Below, one piece after another: positions 24,001-24,969 of a DNA stretch of 24,969 bases. The notes beneath the pieces were generated by a model, which did not search any database, was not told where the DNA came from, and saw only the letters and a list, made by a program, of their open reading frames with translations. The stretch's first letter is position 1, and every line of letters begins with the position of its first letter. Made by a program: the position numbers and the translations under genes. Source of the DNA: Opitutia bacterium UBA6410 (GTDB lineage Bacteria; Verrucomicrobiota; Verrucomicrobiia; Opitutales; Intestinicryptomonadaceae); NCBI GenBank assembly GCA_002437405.1, contig DJPO01000011.1, positions 288-25,256 of the forward strand, given 5' to 3'.

Positions 24001-24858
24001 GGGGAAAAGCGACTCCATTTCCTCGCGCGTTTTGATGTAGAATTCGTTGTTCGGATAGCGCATTCTGTCGGCGTCCGATACGAGCGAACCCGTGTTGATG
24101 CAAAGCATTGCGTCGTGCGCCGAGGCGTCCTTTTTGTAGACGTAGTGGCTGTCGTTCGTGGCAACGAGCTTCAAATCGAACTCCCGCGCGAGCTTCACAA
24201 GCCCCGGAATCACCTTTTTATCGGCGGGCAGGAAGTGGTTTTGTATCTCTATATAATAGTTGTCGCGCCCGAAGATGTCGAGGAACTTGGCGGTGACCTC
24301 GCGCGCCTTTTCGTAGTCCGAATACAGCAGGTACTGCGACGCCACGCCGTTGATACAGCCGCTCAGGGCGATGATTCCCTTCGAATACTTCGCGAGGGTC
24401 TCGAAGTCGATTCGCGGCTTGCGGTAAAAGCCGCGCGCGTAGGATTCGCTGGTGAGCTTGGCGAGATTCAAAAAGCCCTCGTAGTTTTGCGCCAGCAGCG
24501 TCTTGTGGTGGATTTGGTACTTGGGGAAATTCTCGGGCTTGAGCATTGACGGGTCGCCCTCGATTCCGTCGATGTCGTCGGATTTTTCCTTTTCGCGCAG
24601 ATTTTTTTTCAGTTCTTTTACGTCGTCGCGGAGGGTGTGGTCGTTGATATAATACGCCTCCATGCCGATAATCGGCTTGACGCCCGCTTTTTGCGCAGCC
24701 TGATAAAAGTCGATAGCTCCGCACATATTGCCGTGGTCAGTGATGGCGACGGCGGGCATACCGAGTTCCTTGACTCTGTTAATCAAAACGGGTACTTTGG
24801 CGCACCCGTCGAGCACGGAGTAGTCGGTATGGACATGCAAATGTACAAAGTTAGACAT
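21016..24858 (-). CDS. dnaE: DNA polymerase III subunit alpha
   Basis: DnaE is the replicative polymerase subunit, 1280 residues from the chosen start. Order of domains: PHP (1-about 270), polymerase core, helix-hairpin-helix (IKGIGDAAAGAI) and a C-terminal OB fold. Catalytic aspartates are D490 and D492 (PDFDVDF) and D641 (KADFLGLKTL); GPGRGSGAGC marks the palm/finger region. The PHP metal-site residues appear complete (H8, H10, D17, H42, E67, H118, C168, D236, H238), unlike E. coli DnaE, where several are lost. The frame opens at an ATG at 24885, but the ATG at 24858 gives the family's standard MSNFVHLHVHTDYS start. A charged insert (about residues 72-115) is longer than usual. It is the first gene of the minus-strand cluster. 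Confidence 0.97.
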   Translation of the reverse strand: MSNFVHLHVHTDYSVLDGCAKVPVLINRVKELGMPAVAITDHGNMCGAIDFYQAAQKAGVKPIIGMEAYYINDHTLRDDVKELKKNLREKEKSDDIDGIEGDPSMLKPENFPKYQIHHKTLLAQNYEGFLNLAKLTSESYARGFYRKPRIDFETLAKYSKGIIALSGCINGVASQYLLYSDYEKAREVTAKFLDIFGRDNYYIEIQNHFLPADKKVIPGLVKLAREFDLKLVATNDSHYVYKKDASAHDAMLCINTGSLVSDADRMRYPNNEFYIKTREEMESLFPDLPEALDNTVELAEKVDIKIPIGENHYPRYEQPAEIKYDRDEANFDRILDLYETKKNEVLRQNGKPDDFKLSAEDRRGLMKNGLLLFDLAKKGLTKRYGVDYDNPSAYVPKPNEPADRSKMLCDKLDYELSIIVGAGFVDYFLIVYDFINWARSQGIPVGPGRGSGAGCMIAYLIKITDIEPIRFNLLFERMLSLERVSPPDFDVDFCERRRQNVIEYVRGKYGADRVANIATYGKFGAKAVVRDLARVNGIPFDRASAIAKMVPDELKMTLKKAVEMSAELRAEIENDPEVRHIFEEGEVIEGMIRQLGKHACGIIIGDQKLDNVVPMMTQQGTLTTQFAKTPVEELGLLKADFLGLKTLTIISDAQDNVRRTRGSNFDIEEIILEDPATFKLLNSGTTVGVFQLESEGMQNLCRRIGLSSFEEIIALIALYRPGPMQFIDQFIEAKKDPSKMHVPHPLLKDLVTETYGVLVYQEQVMMAARIIAGYTLGEADILRRAMGKKKPEVMAKQKAVFVRKAKEFNNMDAPEAEGIFAVLEKFAQYGFNKSHSAAYAMLSYRTAYLKANYPVEFMSALISSELGNMDKISKFVEACENINIKVLGPDVNISREMFTPIIDPDWKPATDSDMFEKSAGSIRFGLAAIKGIGDAAAGAIVAEREKNGEFTDIFDFIQRVGTKNLNRRVVENLILAGGFDSFGVDRGHLLGSLDAILNHAQELEKDMQSGQTNLFDLLDMGTSSADSKTAGNNIIDTSKPPMSVGEKLRHEKELLSFYVSGHPMAEYAGFDEALDEIPNPDVVRRVKKLPFRACGVVSNVVKRLTKKDNKPWCYFTLSGRSATKVWSINVFPAAYENFADKIKDGDCVCVIGDCRSDDNGEIRFSCNSVESMEAAIGGFCNSVEWLLDPYARADRFVKVLSNYVHRDAQGSEIRHKIRIRVGDDEFVEMSDTGVAQTAYSPAVFKKLSGEPAVLAFKPSARPIPLPEPKRWSDRKSFKRQ

Positions 24859-24865
24859 ACCCACA

Positions 24866-24892
24866 ATTCTAACTCGAAAATCCAAAGGTCAA
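24866..24892 (-). promoter_or_regulatory. dnaE: Low-confidence candidate promoter for dnaE
   Basis: On the minus strand, TTGACC (24887-24892) and TAGAAT (24866-24871) each match the -35 and -10 consensus in five of six positions, but the spacer is only 15 bases. The -10 ends seven bases before the ATG, so transcription would start nearly at the start codon and give an almost leaderless mRNA. It may be chance. Confidence 0.2.
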
Positions 24893-24902
24893 GAATTTAT
24901 CG

Positions 24903-24948
24903 AAGGGGGCGAAGCCCCCTTACGGCGATTTGCGCAGCAAATTGCGCC
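24903..24948. repeat. Palindromic units upstream of dnaE
   Basis: AAGGGGGC (24903-24910) pairs perfectly with GCCCCCTT (24914-24921) around a GAA triloop. Directly beside it, GGCG-ATTTG (24924-24932) pairs with CAAAT-TG-CGCC (24938-24948) around CGCAG, with a two-base bulge. The AAGCCCCCTT half recurs at positions 1-10, and a shorter variant occurs at 69-85, so this belongs to the same set of intergenic palindromes. It lies upstream of dnaE and could also act as a terminator-like barrier. Confidence 0.6.
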
Positions 24949-24969
24949 TGATGTGTGCCCCAAAAATAA

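Overview
The window is a chromosomal segment of a Gram-negative-type bacterium with moderately high GC content. It is dominated by a 13-gene respiratory complex I (NADH:quinone oxidoreductase) operon, nuoB to nuoN, on the + strand (1246-14541). Several features fit a member of the PVC superphylum such as Verrucomicrobiota: a divergent NuoM, a NuoG without the N7 cluster ligands, and start codons mostly preceded by A/T-rich sequence rather than Shine-Dalgarno motifs. This placement is inferred from protein character alone and is tentative.

Layout. Positions 1-230 hold a dense cluster of short palindromes and no gene. A strong terminator hairpin (261-302) follows, then a minus-strand gene for a small multi-spanning membrane protein (317-943). 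A 302-base divergent intergenic region (944-1245) carries a leader hairpin and weak promoter-like sequence. The nuo genes come next in the order B C D E F G H I J K L M N, with gaps of only a few bases. The usual first gene, nuoA, is missing. NuoE, F and G form the NADH-oxidising arm; NuoB, C, D and I form the quinone-reducing connection; NuoH, J, K, L, M and N form the proton-pumping membrane arm.

Three + strand genes follow closely and may be co-transcribed with nuo: a small PEGA-type lipoprotein, a TrpB2-type tryptophan synthase beta chain without trpA, and a secreted Sel1-repeat protein. A perfect 13-bp inverted repeat with A/T tails straddles the start codon of the Sel1 gene and could act as a terminator or attenuator.

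The right third is a convergent minus-strand cluster, read from 24858 down to 17798. It contains dnaE (replicative DNA polymerase III alpha with an intact PHP domain), a 736-residue EF-hand/transmembrane protein of unknown function, and an SLC10A7/YfeH-type transporter. Gaps are 5-6 bases, so these are probably one transcription unit. The last 70 bases again hold palindromes, one of which matches the sequence at the left edge of the window.

Most of the window is ordinary core metabolism. The parts most worth a second look are the missing TM7 lysine in NuoM, the lost N7 ligands in NuoG, the absent nuoA, the hairpin over the Sel1 start, the palindrome clusters, and the EF-hand/SLC10A7 pairing. 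I did not find a defence system, phage, insertion sequence, CRISPR array, tRNA or rRNA.
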